A DNA stretch of 64,000 nucleotides from Bradyrhizobium sp. SK17 (GTDB lineage Bacteria; Pseudomonadota; Alphaproteobacteria; Rhizobiales; Xanthobacteraceae): contig NZ_CP025113.1 of assembly GCF_002831585.1 (NCBI RefSeq), positions 1,736,001-1,800,000 on the forward strand. Reading direction: 5' to 3'. The notes below the pieces were generated by a model that saw nothing but the letters and a program-made list of their open reading frames with translations, searched no databases and was not told the DNA's origin. Below are positions 26,755 to 36,011 of this stretch, piece after piece (the first letter of the stretch is position 1; the number at the start of each line of letters is the position of its first letter). Made by a program: the position numbers and the translations under genes.

Positions 26755-28743
26755 TCAGAGGTCCATGCCGTCGTTGGGATCGAGCGAGACCTGCCGCGCG
26801 ACGCCCTGCATCACCTGGTTCAGCCGGCGTGCGCGCGCGGCGTCGTCATCGGCGTCGTCGGGACCATCGAGGTCGAACTCGTTGTCGATCGGCGCCTTCT
26901 TCTCGACGGTCCCGGCCTTGTTCAGCTCGGGCTGGTGGCGGCGTTCCGAGCCGGTCGGGTCCTCGTCGTCGCCCTGGCCATCCTTTGCGGCGGCGCCCCC
27001 GATCTCCGGCCGCGGCGGCAGCGGCATCTTGCTCCAGTCGTCCGGCTTTGCCGCCGCTGTCTTTGCCAGCGCCGGCGGTGGCAGGATGCGTTCCTGAAAC
27101 CTGCGATCCTCGAAGTAGCGCGCCTTCTTCGCCCGGATCGGCGGCGTGCCCGCGATCATGACGATCTCGTCCGCGGGCGGGAGCTGCATCACCTCGCCCG
27201 GCGTCAGCAGCGGGCGCGCCGTCTCCGATCGCGACACCATCAGATGGCCGAGCCAAGGGCTGAGCCGGTGTCCGGCATAGTTCCGCATCGCGCGCATCTC
27301 GGTCGCGGTGCCCAGCGCATCCGACACGCGCTTGGCCGTCCGCTCGTCATTGGTCGCGAAGCTGACGCGGACATGGCAGTTGTCGAGGATCGAGTTGTTC
27401 GGGCCATAGGCTTTCTCGATCTGGTTCAACGACTGCGCGATCAGGAAGCTCTTCAGGCCATAGCCGGCCATAAAGGCCAACGCGGACTCGAAGAAGTCGA
27501 GGCGCCCGAGCGCTGGAAACTCGTCGAGCATGAGGAGCAGACGGTGTCGGCCTCCCTTTGCCCGCAGGTCCTCGGTCAGGCGGCGTCCGATCTGGTTGAG
27601 GAGAAGCCGGATCAGCGGCTTGGTGCGCGCGATGTCGGACGGCGGCACCACGAGGTAGAGCGTCGATGGCCGCGTCCCGCCGACGATGTCGGTGATGCGC
27701 CAATCACAGCGGCGAGTCACTTCGGCCACTACCGGATCGCGGTAAAGCCCGAGGAACGACATGGCGGTGGACAGCACGCCGGACCGCTCATTGTCTGATT
27801 TGTTCAGCAGCTCACGCGCCGCCGACGCGATGACCGGGTGCGGTCCAGCTTCGCCGAGATGCGCCGTCTTCATCATGGCGGCGAGCGTCGACTCGATCGG
27901 CCGCTTGGGGTCGGACAGGAAGGCGGCGACGCCGGCGAGCGTCTTGTCGGTCTCGGCGTATAGAACGTGCAGAATGGCGCCGACCAGCAGCGCGTGGGAC
28001 GTCTTCTCCCAATGATTGCGGCGTTCCAAACTCCCTTCGGGATCGACGAGAATGTCGGCGATGTTCTGGACGTCGCGAACCTCCCATTCGCCGCGGCGGA
28101 CCTCGAGCAGCGGGTTGTAGGCGGACGACTTCGCGTTGGTCGGGTCGAACAGCAGCACCCGGCCGTGTCGGGCGCGGAAGCCGGCGGTGAGCTGCCAGTT
28201 CTCGCCCTTGATGTCGTGAACAATGGCGGAGCCTGGCCAGGTCAGCAGCGACGGCACAACAAGGCCGACGCCCTTGCCGGAGCGGGTCGGGGCGAAGCAC
28301 AGCACATGCTCAGGTCCGTCATGACGAAGATAGGCGCCGTCGAACCTGCCGAGCACCACACCATCGGGTCCAAGCAGGCCGGCCGCCCGGACTTCATCGG
28401 CTCGCGCCCAGCGCGCCGAGCCGTAGGTCTCGACATTCTTGGCCTCGCGCGCGCGCCAGACCGACATACCGATGGCGACCGCGATGGCGATGAAGCCGCC
28501 GGATGCCGCGATATAGGCGCCCTCGACGAAAACGTGCGGTGCATAGGCATCGTAGAAGTACCACCACCAGAAGAAGGCCGGCGGATAGTAGATCGGCCAG
28601 CCGAAGAGTTCGAACCATGGCCGGCCGAGCTGCGGCTGGAAGCCGAGCTGCCATGCCGTCCACTGCGTCGCGGCCCAGGTGGTCGCGAGCACAATCAGGG
28701 AGACGACAAGGATCTGGCCCCAGAGGATTTTGGTGGCCGACAT
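26755..28743 (-). CDS. traG: TraG, VirD4-like type IV coupling protein
   Basis: 662 residues from ATG 28743. Two N-terminal membrane helices, Walker A FAPTRSGKGVGLVVPSLL near residue 150, Walker B LLLMLDEFPALGRLD near residue 412, acidic C-terminal tail (residues 600-640). Hexameric inner-membrane ATPase that brings the relaxase-DNA complex to the Trb channel. Gap to traI is 31 bp. Confidence 0.94.
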   Translation of the reverse strand: MSATKILWGQILVVSLIVLATTWAATQWTAWQLGFQPQLGRPWFELFGWPIYYPPAFFWWWYFYDAYAPHVFVEGAYIAASGGFIAIAVAIGMSVWRAREAKNVETYGSARWARADEVRAAGLLGPDGVVLGRFDGAYLRHDGPEHVLCFAPTRSGKGVGLVVPSLLTWPGSAIVHDIKGENWQLTAGFRARHGRVLLFDPTNAKSSAYNPLLEVRRGEWEVRDVQNIADILVDPEGSLERRNHWEKTSHALLVGAILHVLYAETDKTLAGVAAFLSDPKRPIESTLAAMMKTAHLGEAGPHPVIASAARELLNKSDNERSGVLSTAMSFLGLYRDPVVAEVTRRCDWRITDIVGGTRPSTLYLVVPPSDIARTKPLIRLLLNQIGRRLTEDLRAKGGRHRLLLMLDEFPALGRLDFFESALAFMAGYGLKSFLIAQSLNQIEKAYGPNNSILDNCHVRVSFATNDERTAKRVSDALGTATEMRAMRNYAGHRLSPWLGHLMVSRSETARPLLTPGEVMQLPPADEIVMIAGTPPIRAKKARYFEDRRFQERILPPPALAKTAAAKPDDWSKMPLPPRPEIGGAAAKDGQGDDEDPTGSERRHQPELNKAGTVEKKAPIDNEFDLDGPDDADDDAARARRLNQVMQGVARQVSLDPNDGMDL

Positions 28744-28774
28744 AGTGGAGTCCTTTCTTGATGAGGCGTGCTGT

Positions 28775-30514
28775 TCACAGGCCCAGCCTCCGCTTGCGGC
28801 CGAAGCTCCAGTCGATGCCGCCATCGCTGCGCGCGAGACCGGAGACATGCCGGCCGAGTTTCTTTTCGAGTGAGGGCGACCAGGGCACGAGCTGGAAGCC
28901 GAGGCCGTCATCGATCATCGCGAAGCGGCCGGAGGCGAGCGCGATGCGCCGCTGGTAGGCGCCAGCGACGTATTCCCCCGCCGCAGCCTTATTGAATGGG
29001 CGGCCGCTTTCTGCCGCGATCTTGGCGCCCACGGCGTCCAACTCGCGCCGGCGGAGCGTCTCGATCAGGTTGCGGCTGAAGCTGACGCCGCGGTTCTGAC
29101 GTTCGGCCAGACCTCGCCCAATCAGGTGTTCGGCGCGCCGGTCCAGGGCGTCGCGCACCTCCGCGCCGAAGCCCCCGCCACCGAGCGCAACCGGCTCGCG
29201 GGCGATCGCCTGTCGATCAAGCCAAGTGGCGCCGGTCGCGGTGATCTGCTGCTCGATGGTGAGGTCTGATCGGACCGCCATCGCGACGCGACGCTGCCCC
29301 TTCGCGTCGTCGAACCTGCGCAGCTCGACGATTGAGCCGGGCGCGCTATCGCCGGCGGCGTCGAGATCGGGCAGCTTGATGTGATGGGTGCGGCCGTCCA
29401 TGCCGTCGACCACGGCATAGGCTGTACCCTTCAGCTCATCGTCGAGACCGCGGGCGACCAGCCGGCCGACGACAGGATCGTCCAGGCTTTCCCCGGCGAG
29501 CACATAGTTGGACGCGCCGCGCTCGATGCCGTGTTCGGTCAGGCCGCGATGGATGCGCTTTATGATGTCGCCGCGTTCACCGAGCTGGCGTAGCGTCGTC
29601 TCGGCGTTCTCCGAAATCGCCCACTGGCCGGGACCGATCTGATCGGCGAGGCCGAGGGACTCAAGCTTTCGCAGGCGTCCGACCTTGAGCGCATGAAATT
29701 CGTCAGGCTGGCGGTCGGGCCGCGGCGCGAGGTCGACGACGCCGGTGCGGTAGCTGTCGCGGGCGAGCTGCCGATCAAGATTGGTCCAGCGCTCCGTGTC
29801 GACTTGGCGCTCGAGCGTGCGGCGGATTTCATGATCGGTGCGCGGTCCGAGTTCTTGGGTGATCAGGTCGCGCGCCCGGTCGCGCATGCCCTCCTTGATG
29901 TAGTCGCGGGAGATGACGAGGTTTTCGCCATCCTCGCGCACGCCACGCACAATCAGGTGGAGGTGCGGATGCTCGGTGTTCCAATGGTCGACGGCGACCC
30001 AATCGAGCTTGGCGCCGAGGTCTTTTTCCATCTGCCCGACGAGATCGCGCGCGAAGGTCTTGAGGTCCGCCATTTCGACGGCGTCGTCGGGCGATACGAT
30101 GAACCGGAAATGATGCCGGTCATTCTCGCACCGCTCCGCGAACGCCTTCGGGTCAGCGTCATCGGCGCCAGGCCCGAACAGCCGGGCCTTCTCTCCATCC
30201 CGGGTGACGCCCTCGCGGCGCAGATAGTTCAGGTGGGTCGCGAGCGGTGCGTTGCGTCCGCCGTGGCGGACCACACGCGCCTTGACGACAGCGCCGCGCG
30301 AGCGGGAGGTGATGAGCCGATTGGCCTGCAACGATGCACGCTGGCCGCGGCCGAACCGAGAGCGGTGGCCGGGACCGATCGTCCCTTGCCGGGAGACCGA
30401 TCCGCCCGCGCGCTGGGCGGCGGCCAACGCTTGGGCGATGAACGGTCTCGCGCGCTGCGCGCGCGTCGAGCGGATGCGGCCTGGCCGGACGCGGAAATCG
30501 TTGTCGTCGCTCAT
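28775..30514 (-). CDS. traI: TraI, MOBP-type relaxase with DUF3363 C-terminal domain
   Basis: 579 residues from ATG 30514. Catalytic His triad EHPHLHLIVRG near residues 178-188 after VAVDHWNT; N part contains THLNYLRREG, a tyrosine-containing motif of these relaxases; C half is the DUF3363 region. It nicks oriT and stays covalently bound to the transferred strand. The candidate oriT lies just upstream at 30628-30687. Confidence 0.9.
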   Translation of the reverse strand: MSDDNDFRVRPGRIRSTRAQRARPFIAQALAAAQRAGGSVSRQGTIGPGHRSRFGRGQRASLQANRLITSRSRGAVVKARVVRHGGRNAPLATHLNYLRREGVTRDGEKARLFGPGADDADPKAFAERCENDRHHFRFIVSPDDAVEMADLKTFARDLVGQMEKDLGAKLDWVAVDHWNTEHPHLHLIVRGVREDGENLVISRDYIKEGMRDRARDLITQELGPRTDHEIRRTLERQVDTERWTNLDRQLARDSYRTGVVDLAPRPDRQPDEFHALKVGRLRKLESLGLADQIGPGQWAISENAETTLRQLGERGDIIKRIHRGLTEHGIERGASNYVLAGESLDDPVVGRLVARGLDDELKGTAYAVVDGMDGRTHHIKLPDLDAAGDSAPGSIVELRRFDDAKGQRRVAMAVRSDLTIEQQITATGATWLDRQAIAREPVALGGGGFGAEVRDALDRRAEHLIGRGLAERQNRGVSFSRNLIETLRRRELDAVGAKIAAESGRPFNKAAAGEYVAGAYQRRIALASGRFAMIDDGLGFQLVPWSPSLEKKLGRHVSGLARSDGGIDWSFGRKRRLGL

Positions 30515-30627
30515 GGCGGCAAGACCGCACATCGCGCGATAGCGCTGATTTGCTTATGAAATCGCCGGAGCCGCAGGCTGCGCCGAACAGGCGCACCTCG
30601 CGAATTCGCAGCGTAAGCCATTGAAAA

Positions 30628-30687
30628 AGCACAACCGAACCGAGGCGCACATCGCGCCCCTTTATCCTGCCATCGTGCGGTTGTGCT
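30628..30687 (+). other. oriT: Candidate oriT with IncP-type nic
   Basis: In the 244-bp gap between traI and the transglycosylase gene. TATCCTG|C at 30663-30670 matches the IncP/MOBP nic consensus (nick expected after G30669). It is flanked by a perfect 10-bp inverted repeat, AGCACAACCG (30628-30637) and CGGTTGTGCT (30678-30687). If correct, the transferred strand is the plus strand starting at 30670, so sequence to the right enters the recipient first and the tra/trb genes last. Unlike RP4, the repeat arms straddle the nic rather than lie on one side. Confidence 0.55.
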
Positions 30688-30758
30688 GCCCTGCTTCCCC
30701 CTCCACGCACTCCATGATGCGCTGGAGCCCGCCAGACCGCGATCCGGGCGAAGCGCCG

Positions 30759-31520
30759 TCATCGCGGGCCTCCACCATCCGAGCGCGCCACGAACAGGCC
30801 CGAGGATTGCGGGACGATCGCAGAAGTCTCGCGCGCCGGAGTTGCTGCCGGAGCGTCATCCGGAGGGCTTTCCGTCTGCGCTGGATCGACAGCGGTGGTG
30901 CCGCCAGCGCGCGTGATGAACAACGGTGCGCGAGTCCAGGCGCGAGGATCAGCCGCGGCGACGGTGACTGCACCGGGCAGGTCACCGCCGCCGAAGGAAG
31001 GGACCAGCGCGGCTACATAGGCGCGGGTCTCGGCCGGCAACGGGCGGCCCGCGAGATACTCTTCGTAGCGCCCTGGTCCCGCGTTGTAGGCCGCAAGAAA
31101 TCCCGGCGAACCGTAGCGATCATACAACTCGCGCAAGTACGCAGCGCCGGCCAGGATGTTATCGCGCGGATCGTATGGGTTGCGCCCGAGCCTATGGCGG
31201 ACGCGCAGCTCCGCCCACGTACCGGGCATGATCTGCATCAGGCCCATCGCGCCGGCAGAGGAGATCGCGCGCACATCGCCAGCGCTTTCCGCACGCATGA
31301 CGGCGCGAATCCACGCGGCCGGAATGCCAAAACGCCGTGCGGCCTCGTCAATGTTGGCCGCGAACGGATGGGTCGGCGCCGTGCGGGTGGCGGGTGCATT
31401 CTGAGCGTTCGCTGTAGCGCTTAGTGGCGCGGCGAGGAGCAGGCCGGAAAGGAGAAGGAAGGCTGTCGGTCGGACGGCGTTTGGCCGCCCGACGACAGCT
31501 TGATGGCGCGGGCCGGACAT
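30759..31520 (-). CDS. Lytic transglycosylase of the transfer system (VirB1/TrbN-like)
   Basis: 253 residues. Signal peptide (AFLLLSGLLLAAPLSATANA), SLT domain with catalytic glutamate in VMRAESAGDVRAISSAGAMG, then GLMQIMPGTWAELR and YNAGPGRYEEYL; proline-rich tail. Opens peptidoglycan for T4SS assembly. Start is 3 bp after the DUF736 gene. Confidence 0.88.
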   Translation of the reverse strand: MSGPRHQAVVGRPNAVRPTAFLLLSGLLLAAPLSATANAQNAPATRTAPTHPFAANIDEAARRFGIPAAWIRAVMRAESAGDVRAISSAGAMGLMQIMPGTWAELRVRHRLGRNPYDPRDNILAGAAYLRELYDRYGSPGFLAAYNAGPGRYEEYLAGRPLPAETRAYVAALVPSFGGGDLPGAVTVAAADPRAWTRAPLFITRAGGTTAVDPAQTESPPDDAPAATPARETSAIVPQSSGLFVARSDGGGPR

Positions 31521-31523
31521 CGT

Positions 31524-31859
31524 TTAGTCCCGCTCGCCGCGCTTGGGCGGACGATTCCAGTGCAGGCTCCAGGCGGATTTGTCCTCTGTCGATTGGAAGA
31601 GGTTCGCGCGGATCGGCTGGGCCAGGGTGGGATCGTCGATCTGCAGGGAGACGTAATCGCCGGCCTTTTCGCCGGTGCGTTTCCATCCGGCGCCGATCTC
31701 AGGTCCGTCATCGTTGCCGTGGTGAACGCGATAGTCCGGCGCATTCTCGGCGTCGGTGTGCTCGGCGGGGACAAGCACGATATCGAGGTCGAGCGAGAGT
31801 GTGCGGATGTGGCCGGCGTAGCCGTTCTTTGTGCGCGTGAATTCGCCGATCTGCGGCAT
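31524..31859 (-). CDS. DUF736 protein, transfer-operon copy
   Basis: 111 residues. MPQIGEFTRTKNGYAGHIRTL start, IGAGWKRT core and LQIDDPTLAQPIRANLF end, all DUF736. Function unknown. It differs most from the other copies in the window and lacks the structured leader found in front of those. Lies between traF and the transglycosylase in a conserved gene order. Confidence 0.88.
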   Translation of the reverse strand: MPQIGEFTRTKNGYAGHIRTLSLDLDIVLVPAEHTDAENAPDYRVHHGNDDGPEIGAGWKRTGEKAGDYVSLQIDDPTLAQPIRANLFQSTEDKSAWSLHWNRPPKRGERD

Positions 31860-31904
31860 GGAAAGACTCCTTTGTTATGCGGTGAGGTCGAGTAGGCGCG
31901 TCGT

Positions 31905-32450
31905 TCACCGCGTCGCGGCGCGCCATTCGAAGCGGCCGCTGCCGTCTTCATCGGTCCACACGGGCGTTGCGCGGCCGATGATCGAGCGGGCGGAGATCGG
32001 ACCGAAGTAGCGACCGTCGAGGCTGTCCTCGACGGACCAGTTCATGAGGAAGATCTCGCCGTCGGCGATGCGCCGGCAGCCCTGCCAAATGGGAAGATCG
32101 CGGCCGAGACGGTCGCGCGTCAGCGCATCGCCCATTGCGATGCCGTCGACGGTGACGTGTGCGCCGGTGCGGCAGACTTGTTGCCCCGATAGACCGGCGA
32201 CGCGTTTCATGAGCGGGAGGCCGCGAGGCAGGTAGCCGCGCTCGGCGAGGAACGAGGCGAGCGGCTCGGGTGCGTTCACGGCGACCAAGTCGGTCACTTC
32301 GAGCTGCGGCGACCGATCGATTGAATAGAGGCCGACCGGCGTACTGGCGGACGCATTCCAGATCAGCCTGGGCGTGACGTGGATGAAAGACAGGCCACCG
32401 ATCAGCATCACGGTGAAGTACGTCGTCATGACGTAGCCGAAGCGGGTCAT
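31905..32450 (-). CDS. traF: TraF, S26-family signal peptidase for conjugation
   Basis: 181 residues, N-terminal membrane helix. Serine-lysine dyad recognisable as Ser in NASASTPVGLYSID and Lys in GLPLMKRVAGLSGQQV; C-terminal GRYFGPI box. In RP4 the homolog processes the pilin TrbC. Start overlaps the DUF2840 stop by 4 bp. Confidence 0.9.
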   Translation of the reverse strand: MTRFGYVMTTYFTVMLIGGLSFIHVTPRLIWNASASTPVGLYSIDRSPQLEVTDLVAVNAPEPLASFLAERGYLPRGLPLMKRVAGLSGQQVCRTGAHVTVDGIAMGDALTRDRLGRDLPIWQGCRRIADGEIFLMNWSVEDSLDGRYFGPISARSIIGRATPVWTDEDGSGRFEWRAATR

Positions 32451-32956
32451 GGCTCGACCTTCCGACGCAGAAGGATGGCTCGATGCTGGTCGGCCGTGTA
32501 GCTGCGCGGCTCCTGGCCGGCAGAGAGACGATTGTGAACGTGCCGCCAGTGATGCGGCGAGACCTCGGCCGGATTGATGCCGATCGCCTCGATGGCGTCG
32601 ACAATCTGCAGGACGCGTTCGACTTTCGGCCAGCTCTCGGCCTTCAGCAGAATGTCGCCGCCGGGGCGCACGAAGGGCAGCGTCTGATAGGGTTCGCCCG
32701 GCGAGACCGCGCGCAGGATGTCGATGCGTGAGATGATCGTCCCGAAGTCATTGGCCGCCCAACGGACAAAGGCGAAGACGCTATGGGGCGGGAAGCTGAC
32801 GACTCGCTGGCGGCGGTCGAGAATCTGTTCCTGGACGTCTCGGCCGAACCGAATCCAGTATTCGATCCTCTTCTCGATCCAGGTCAGTTCGACGCGAGTC
32901 AGACCGTCGAAGAGGAGCGCCGCCGGTACACGGCGCAAATGAGCAGCGCCGTTCAT
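32447..32956 (-). CDS. DUF2840 protein
   Basis: 169 residues, LTRVELTWIEKRIEYWIRFG and FAFVRWAANDFGT identify DUF2840, a family restricted to transfer regions between the ParA/RHH genes and traF. Function unknown. Coupled by ATGA overlaps on both sides. Confidence 0.85.
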   Translation of the reverse strand: MNGAAHLRRVPAALLFDGLTRVELTWIEKRIEYWIRFGRDVQEQILDRRQRVVSFPPHSVFAFVRWAANDFGTIISRIDILRAVSPGEPYQTLPFVRPGGDILLKAESWPKVERVLQIVDAIEAIGINPAEVSPHHWRHVHNRLSAGQEPRSYTADQHRAILLRRKVEP

Positions 32957-33207
32957 GGCGTATCTCCTTCGGTTGGGGGAAACTCGCGGGCGAGCAGTTC
33001 GCGCAGCATGTCGGCGACGGTGACGCCGCGCTGAAACGCGGCGATCTTGATCTGGCCGCGCATGTCGGGCGTGACGTCGATGGTGATGCGCGCGGTGAAA
33101 TTGGCGGCGTCGCCACCGCGCGCGGCGCGCGGATCGGGGGCTTTTACCCAGCTCTCAGGATCGGCTGGACGTGCAGTGAAGGCACGCTTGTGGAATCGCT
33201 CCGTCAT
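32953..33207 (-). CDS. Ribbon-helix-helix partner of ParA
   Basis: 84 residues. C-terminal ribbon-helix-helix (FTARITIDVTPDMRGQIKIA...VTVADMLRELLAREF) after a basic N tail. Small RHH proteins next to ParA are usual centromere-binding or regulator partners. Overlaps parA and the DUF2840 gene by 4 bp each. Confidence 0.8.
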   Translation of the reverse strand: MTERFHKRAFTARPADPESWVKAPDPRAARGGDAANFTARITIDVTPDMRGQIKIAAFQRGVTVADMLRELLAREFPPTEGDTP

Positions 33208-33842
33208 GGCGCGATCCTCCCGACCTCGGCGCACAGCGCAGTGATTTCGCGCGCTGCCGGGCCGTGCCCGTTGATTTCCGAGACGAGGCGTCCAGACCGC
33301 GCGGTGTCGGCGAAAGCGACACGTTGGCCAATTGTGGACGCGAGCACCGGCGGATCGTGATCGGCCAGTGTCTCGGCCGTCTCGCGGGCGATGATGGTGC
33401 GCGCGGCGCATCGGTTGAGGACGAAGCGGGCGGCGAGCTGTGGACGATAGATCCGCGCTTCGCGGAACAGCGACAGCATCTCCGCGGAGGCCCAGCCGTC
33501 GAACGGCGAGGGCTGTACAGGGATCAGCACCAGGTCGGCGGCGAGCAGCGCGGAGCGCATCAGGCTGGCGACGCGGGGCGGTCCGTCGACCACCACATGA
33601 TCTGCGTCTCTCGCCAGCTCAGGCGCCTCGCTGTGAAGCGTGTCCCGCGCCAGACCGACAACGCCGAAGAGGCGCGGCAGGCCTTCGCGCCCGCGCTGCT
33701 GTGACCAGTCCAGCGCCGAGCCCTGCGGGTCGGCGTCAATGAATAGAACGCGCCTTCCCCTGCTGGCCCATTCACCGGCTAGATGCAGCGCGAGCGTCGT
33801 CTTGCCGACGCCACCCTTCTGGCTGAGGAGCGCGACGATCAT
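33204..33842 (-). CDS. parA: ParA-family ATPase
   Basis: 212 residues. Deviant Walker A SQKGGVGKTTLALHLA at residues 7-22, FIDADPQGSALDWS (A' motif), DHVVVDGPP (Walker B). Class Ib-like short ParA without N-terminal HTH. In Trb-type elements this ParA supports maintenance. Start overlaps the HTH gene by 4 bp. Confidence 0.92.
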   Translation of the reverse strand: MIVALLSQKGGVGKTTLALHLAGEWASRGRRVLFIDADPQGSALDWSQQRGREGLPRLFGVVGLARDTLHSEAPELARDADHVVVDGPPRVASLMRSALLAADLVLIPVQPSPFDGWASAEMLSLFREARIYRPQLAARFVLNRCAARTIIARETAETLADHDPPVLASTIGQRVAFADTARSGRLVSEINGHGPAAREITALCAEVGRIAP

Positions 33843-34132
33843 GACGCACCGCCACCGCGCCGGGTGGGAGTCGCCTGGGTGAGTCTCGCATGCGGCTTGG
33901 CCGGATGTACAACGTCATGGCCTGGATCGGACGTGGATAGGCGTGTGCCACGATCCGCCCAGGCCTGGAGATCGTCGAGGGCATAGACGATGCGGCCGCC
34001 AAGCTTGCGATAGACTGGTCCGGTGCCATAGGTGCGGTGCTTCTCCAGAGTGCGACCGGACAGACCCAGGAAGCGCGCCGCCTCGGGCGTGCGGAGATAG
34101 CGTGGAGGGGTGTCGAGTCGCGCTGCTGGCAT
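33839..34132 (-). CDS. AlpA/excisionase-like helix-turn-helix protein
   Basis: 97 residues from ATG 34132. Winged-helix DNA-binding core YLRTPEAARFLGLSGRTLEK and GRIVYALDDLQAWADRG, as in MerR/AlpA-type HTH_17 proteins. Upstream extension to 34210 has no supporting features. First gene of the coupled series down to traF; likely regulator or excisionase-like factor. Confidence 0.82.
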   Translation of the reverse strand: MPAARLDTPPRYLRTPEAARFLGLSGRTLEKHRTYGTGPVYRKLGGRIVYALDDLQAWADRGTRLSTSDPGHDVVHPAKPHARLTQATPTRRGGGAS

Positions 34133-34283
34133 GGCTGCCTCCGGGTGTCGGCTGCGCCTCCAGCGTGCGGTGGCGAAGCGACGACCACGATGGCGAAGCA
34201 CGGGCGTCAAGGTGGATGACGGAGTGAGGCCCCCGCGTGCGCGTACCCCTCTCGGCGATGGTTGAGGCGAACTGTTGTGCGGG

Positions 34284-35064
34284 TTAGCGGCCGGCGAGCA
34301 GGCGGAGATAGCCGCCGCGCATCATTGTGTGCGCATCCTTGACCAAGCGGATCGTCTGGGCACGGATGGACGACGTCTTCCATTCGGTAGCGGACTGCCA
34401 CTGCCTGTTGAACAGCACCCAGGCGATTTCGCGATAAGTCGCGCCCGCGGATCGGCCATCGAGCGCGCGCACCATGCGCACCAGCCGCAAGCGGTGGCGC
34501 GGCGTGAGTGTGAGCGCGCGCGGTAGCGGACCGGCGGCGCGTCGGAACAGGCGGCGTTGGAATCGCAACGCCGCTTCGGCGCGAATGTGGAAGCTGTCGT
34601 CGAGCGGTATCAGGACGGCGAGCGGTTGAGCCGGGCTGATAGCGTCGGCGATCAAATAGTGGTCACCATCGGGATCGGCCAGGATGATCGCGCTTCCATC
34701 ATCGCGGTGCGCGTGCAGCGTGGCGTCGGTCAGGTCGAGCTGTTCGAGCCGCCGGGCCGTGCGAAAGACGGCTGGCGCGGCTTCAAGCATCAGAACACTT
34801 GCGACAAGCTCGGGCCGCCAGAAAATCGCGGTCTCGCTGGCCGAGCGGTCGGGATCGAGCAGGAAATCGCAACCCCCATTGCAGGGCTGCGCTCCTGCGA
34901 GGCAATGAGGTGTCTGACCGGCTGATCGAAATGCCGCGCAGCCGGTCATAGTCGCCGCGATAGTCGGGATTCCGGCGCAGAAATTCCCACGCGAACCCTT
35001 GCCGCTCCAGCCGGTTCAGCGCGCGTTCGGTTGTATGCAATCGCCAATCGGGCGGCTCGGCCAT
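34284..35064 (-). pseudogene. DUF6499-DUF2285 protein, single-base frameshift
   Basis: Two frames form one protein of about 259 residues. The N part from ATG 35064 (PPDWRLHTTERALNRLERQG, FAWEFLRRNPDYRGDYDRLR) is the usual N-terminal domain of these element-specific DUF2285 proteins. After WGLRF the frame must move by one base at the A run 34864-34866 to continue LDPDRSASETAIFWRPEL and the DUF2285 domain (RHRLRLVRMVRALDGRSAGA, REIAWVLFNRQWQ). Removing one base there gives a full-length protein. Proposed DNA-binding role; function not established. Confidence 0.7.
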
Positions 35065-35189
35065 ACGCGTCTCCTGGTCCGCGCTTTGAGTGGCCCCCTG
35101 CACACTAAGCTTGCCGCCGCCGAGGCGCGGCGGAAGTCCCCAAAACCGCGGGGCGCGATGCCCCGCACAACCGGGAAGAGTGTCCTGCT

Positions 35190-35465
35190 CTAGGACACAC
35201 GGGGACGGAGGAGCTCGCGATAACCCGTCGTGGTCATCCAGCGGGCACGGGCGAGATGGCTGTCGTGAATCGTTCGGGCGCGGTCGGGATCGCCGTCGGG
35301 ATCAAGCCCGAAAAGAATTTGCACCGCCTCACGCCAATCGGCGCCTTCGGCAGCGGCGTCGAGGAGCCGGATATAGAGCGCAAGATGGCTTTCGTCGTAG
35401 CCTGTCAGGCGGTCACCGTCGGGCGGACGATCCTGAAAAGTAATGACGGTCATCGACGCGCTCAT
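35190..35465 (-). CDS. Small DUF2285-like element protein
   Basis: 91 residues, YDESHLALYIRLLDAAAEGADWREAVQILFGLDPD and RARTIHDSHLARARWMTTTGYRELL. Small proteins of this kind recur upstream of DUF2285 genes in ICEs; function unknown. The stop lies inside a hairpin (GTGTCCT/AGGACAC, 35180-35198). Expressed from the leftward promoter near 35593-35598. Confidence 0.65.
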   Translation of the reverse strand: MSASMTVITFQDRPPDGDRLTGYDESHLALYIRLLDAAAEGADWREAVQILFGLDPDGDPDRARTIHDSHLARARWMTTTGYRELLRPRVS

Positions 35466-35586
35466 TTTCTTTGGTTAATCGATCGTATCCACATCGCAAC
35501 TGCAAACCAGACCGACAACTGAAATTTCCCGATGCTTTTCACGCATCGCGCCGGACCATCTGCGGCATCGCGAGCGGGCTTCGCGG

Positions 35587-35639
35587 CCGTGTATTATAAC
35601 ACGTAGCGCTATAATGCACGATTGCCTTCTAACCTGCGG
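35587..35639. promoter_or_regulatory. Divergent promoters of the xre and DUF2285-like genes
   Basis: An AT-rich island. TATAAT at 35610-35615 points right toward the xre gene, and TATAAT on the minus strand (35598-35593) points left. The arms CGTGT/ACACG (35588-35603 region) surround the leftward -10, a likely operator for the Xre protein. Clear -35 boxes are not seen, suggesting activator or repressor control. Confidence 0.5.
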
Positions 35640-35867
35640 ATGGACATTCGCAGAGTTTTTGGAGCCAACGTCAGGAGGTATCGCGTCGCTGCCGGTCTGA
35701 GCCAGGAAGCGGTCGCCGTGAAGATGGGCGTGGACCGCGCCTATGTGAGCGGCATGGAGCGGGGCCAGCAGAATGTGACGTTGTTGACGATGTGGCATTT
35801 GTCGGAGGCGTTGGGTGTGAGACCTGCCGACCTTCTCGATGAGACGGTGGAGGACGCTGAGACATAA
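35640..35867 (+). CDS. Xre-family helix-turn-helix regulator
   Basis: 75 residues. Compact HTH_3 domain: VRRYRVAAGLSQEAVAVKMG, DRAYVSGMERGQQNVTLLT, WHLSEALGVRPADLL. ATG 35640 preferred over an upstream TTG. The only plus-strand gene of this part of the element; divergent from the DUF2285-like gene and likely its repressor and its own. Confidence 0.85.
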   Translation: MDIRRVFGANVRRYRVAAGLSQEAVAVKMGVDRAYVSGMERGQQNVTLLTMWHLSEALGVRPADLLDETVEDAET

Positions 35868-36011
35868 GTCTCAGCGAGTCGCGGAGCGAATCCCGACTCG
35901 CCGGCGCGATCCGCACAGTCGGATCGACGGAAACGTGCAAAGCCGGCAAGCCGCTAACGCGTAAAACCGACGTTGCGCCAAAAGCCGGATCGGCGAACCC
36001 TGAAAGGACTT

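Noticed and set aside
33204..33842. parA here and the ParB-like gene at 57760 as one partition system
   Set aside because: They are 24 kb apart, parA is coupled to its own RHH partner, and the ParB-like protein is far longer than partition ParB proteins.
34284..35064. Programmed frameshift producing the DUF2285 protein
   Set aside because: No slippery heptamer or downstream stimulator was seen, and four other genes in the window have similar single-base homopolymer breaks.
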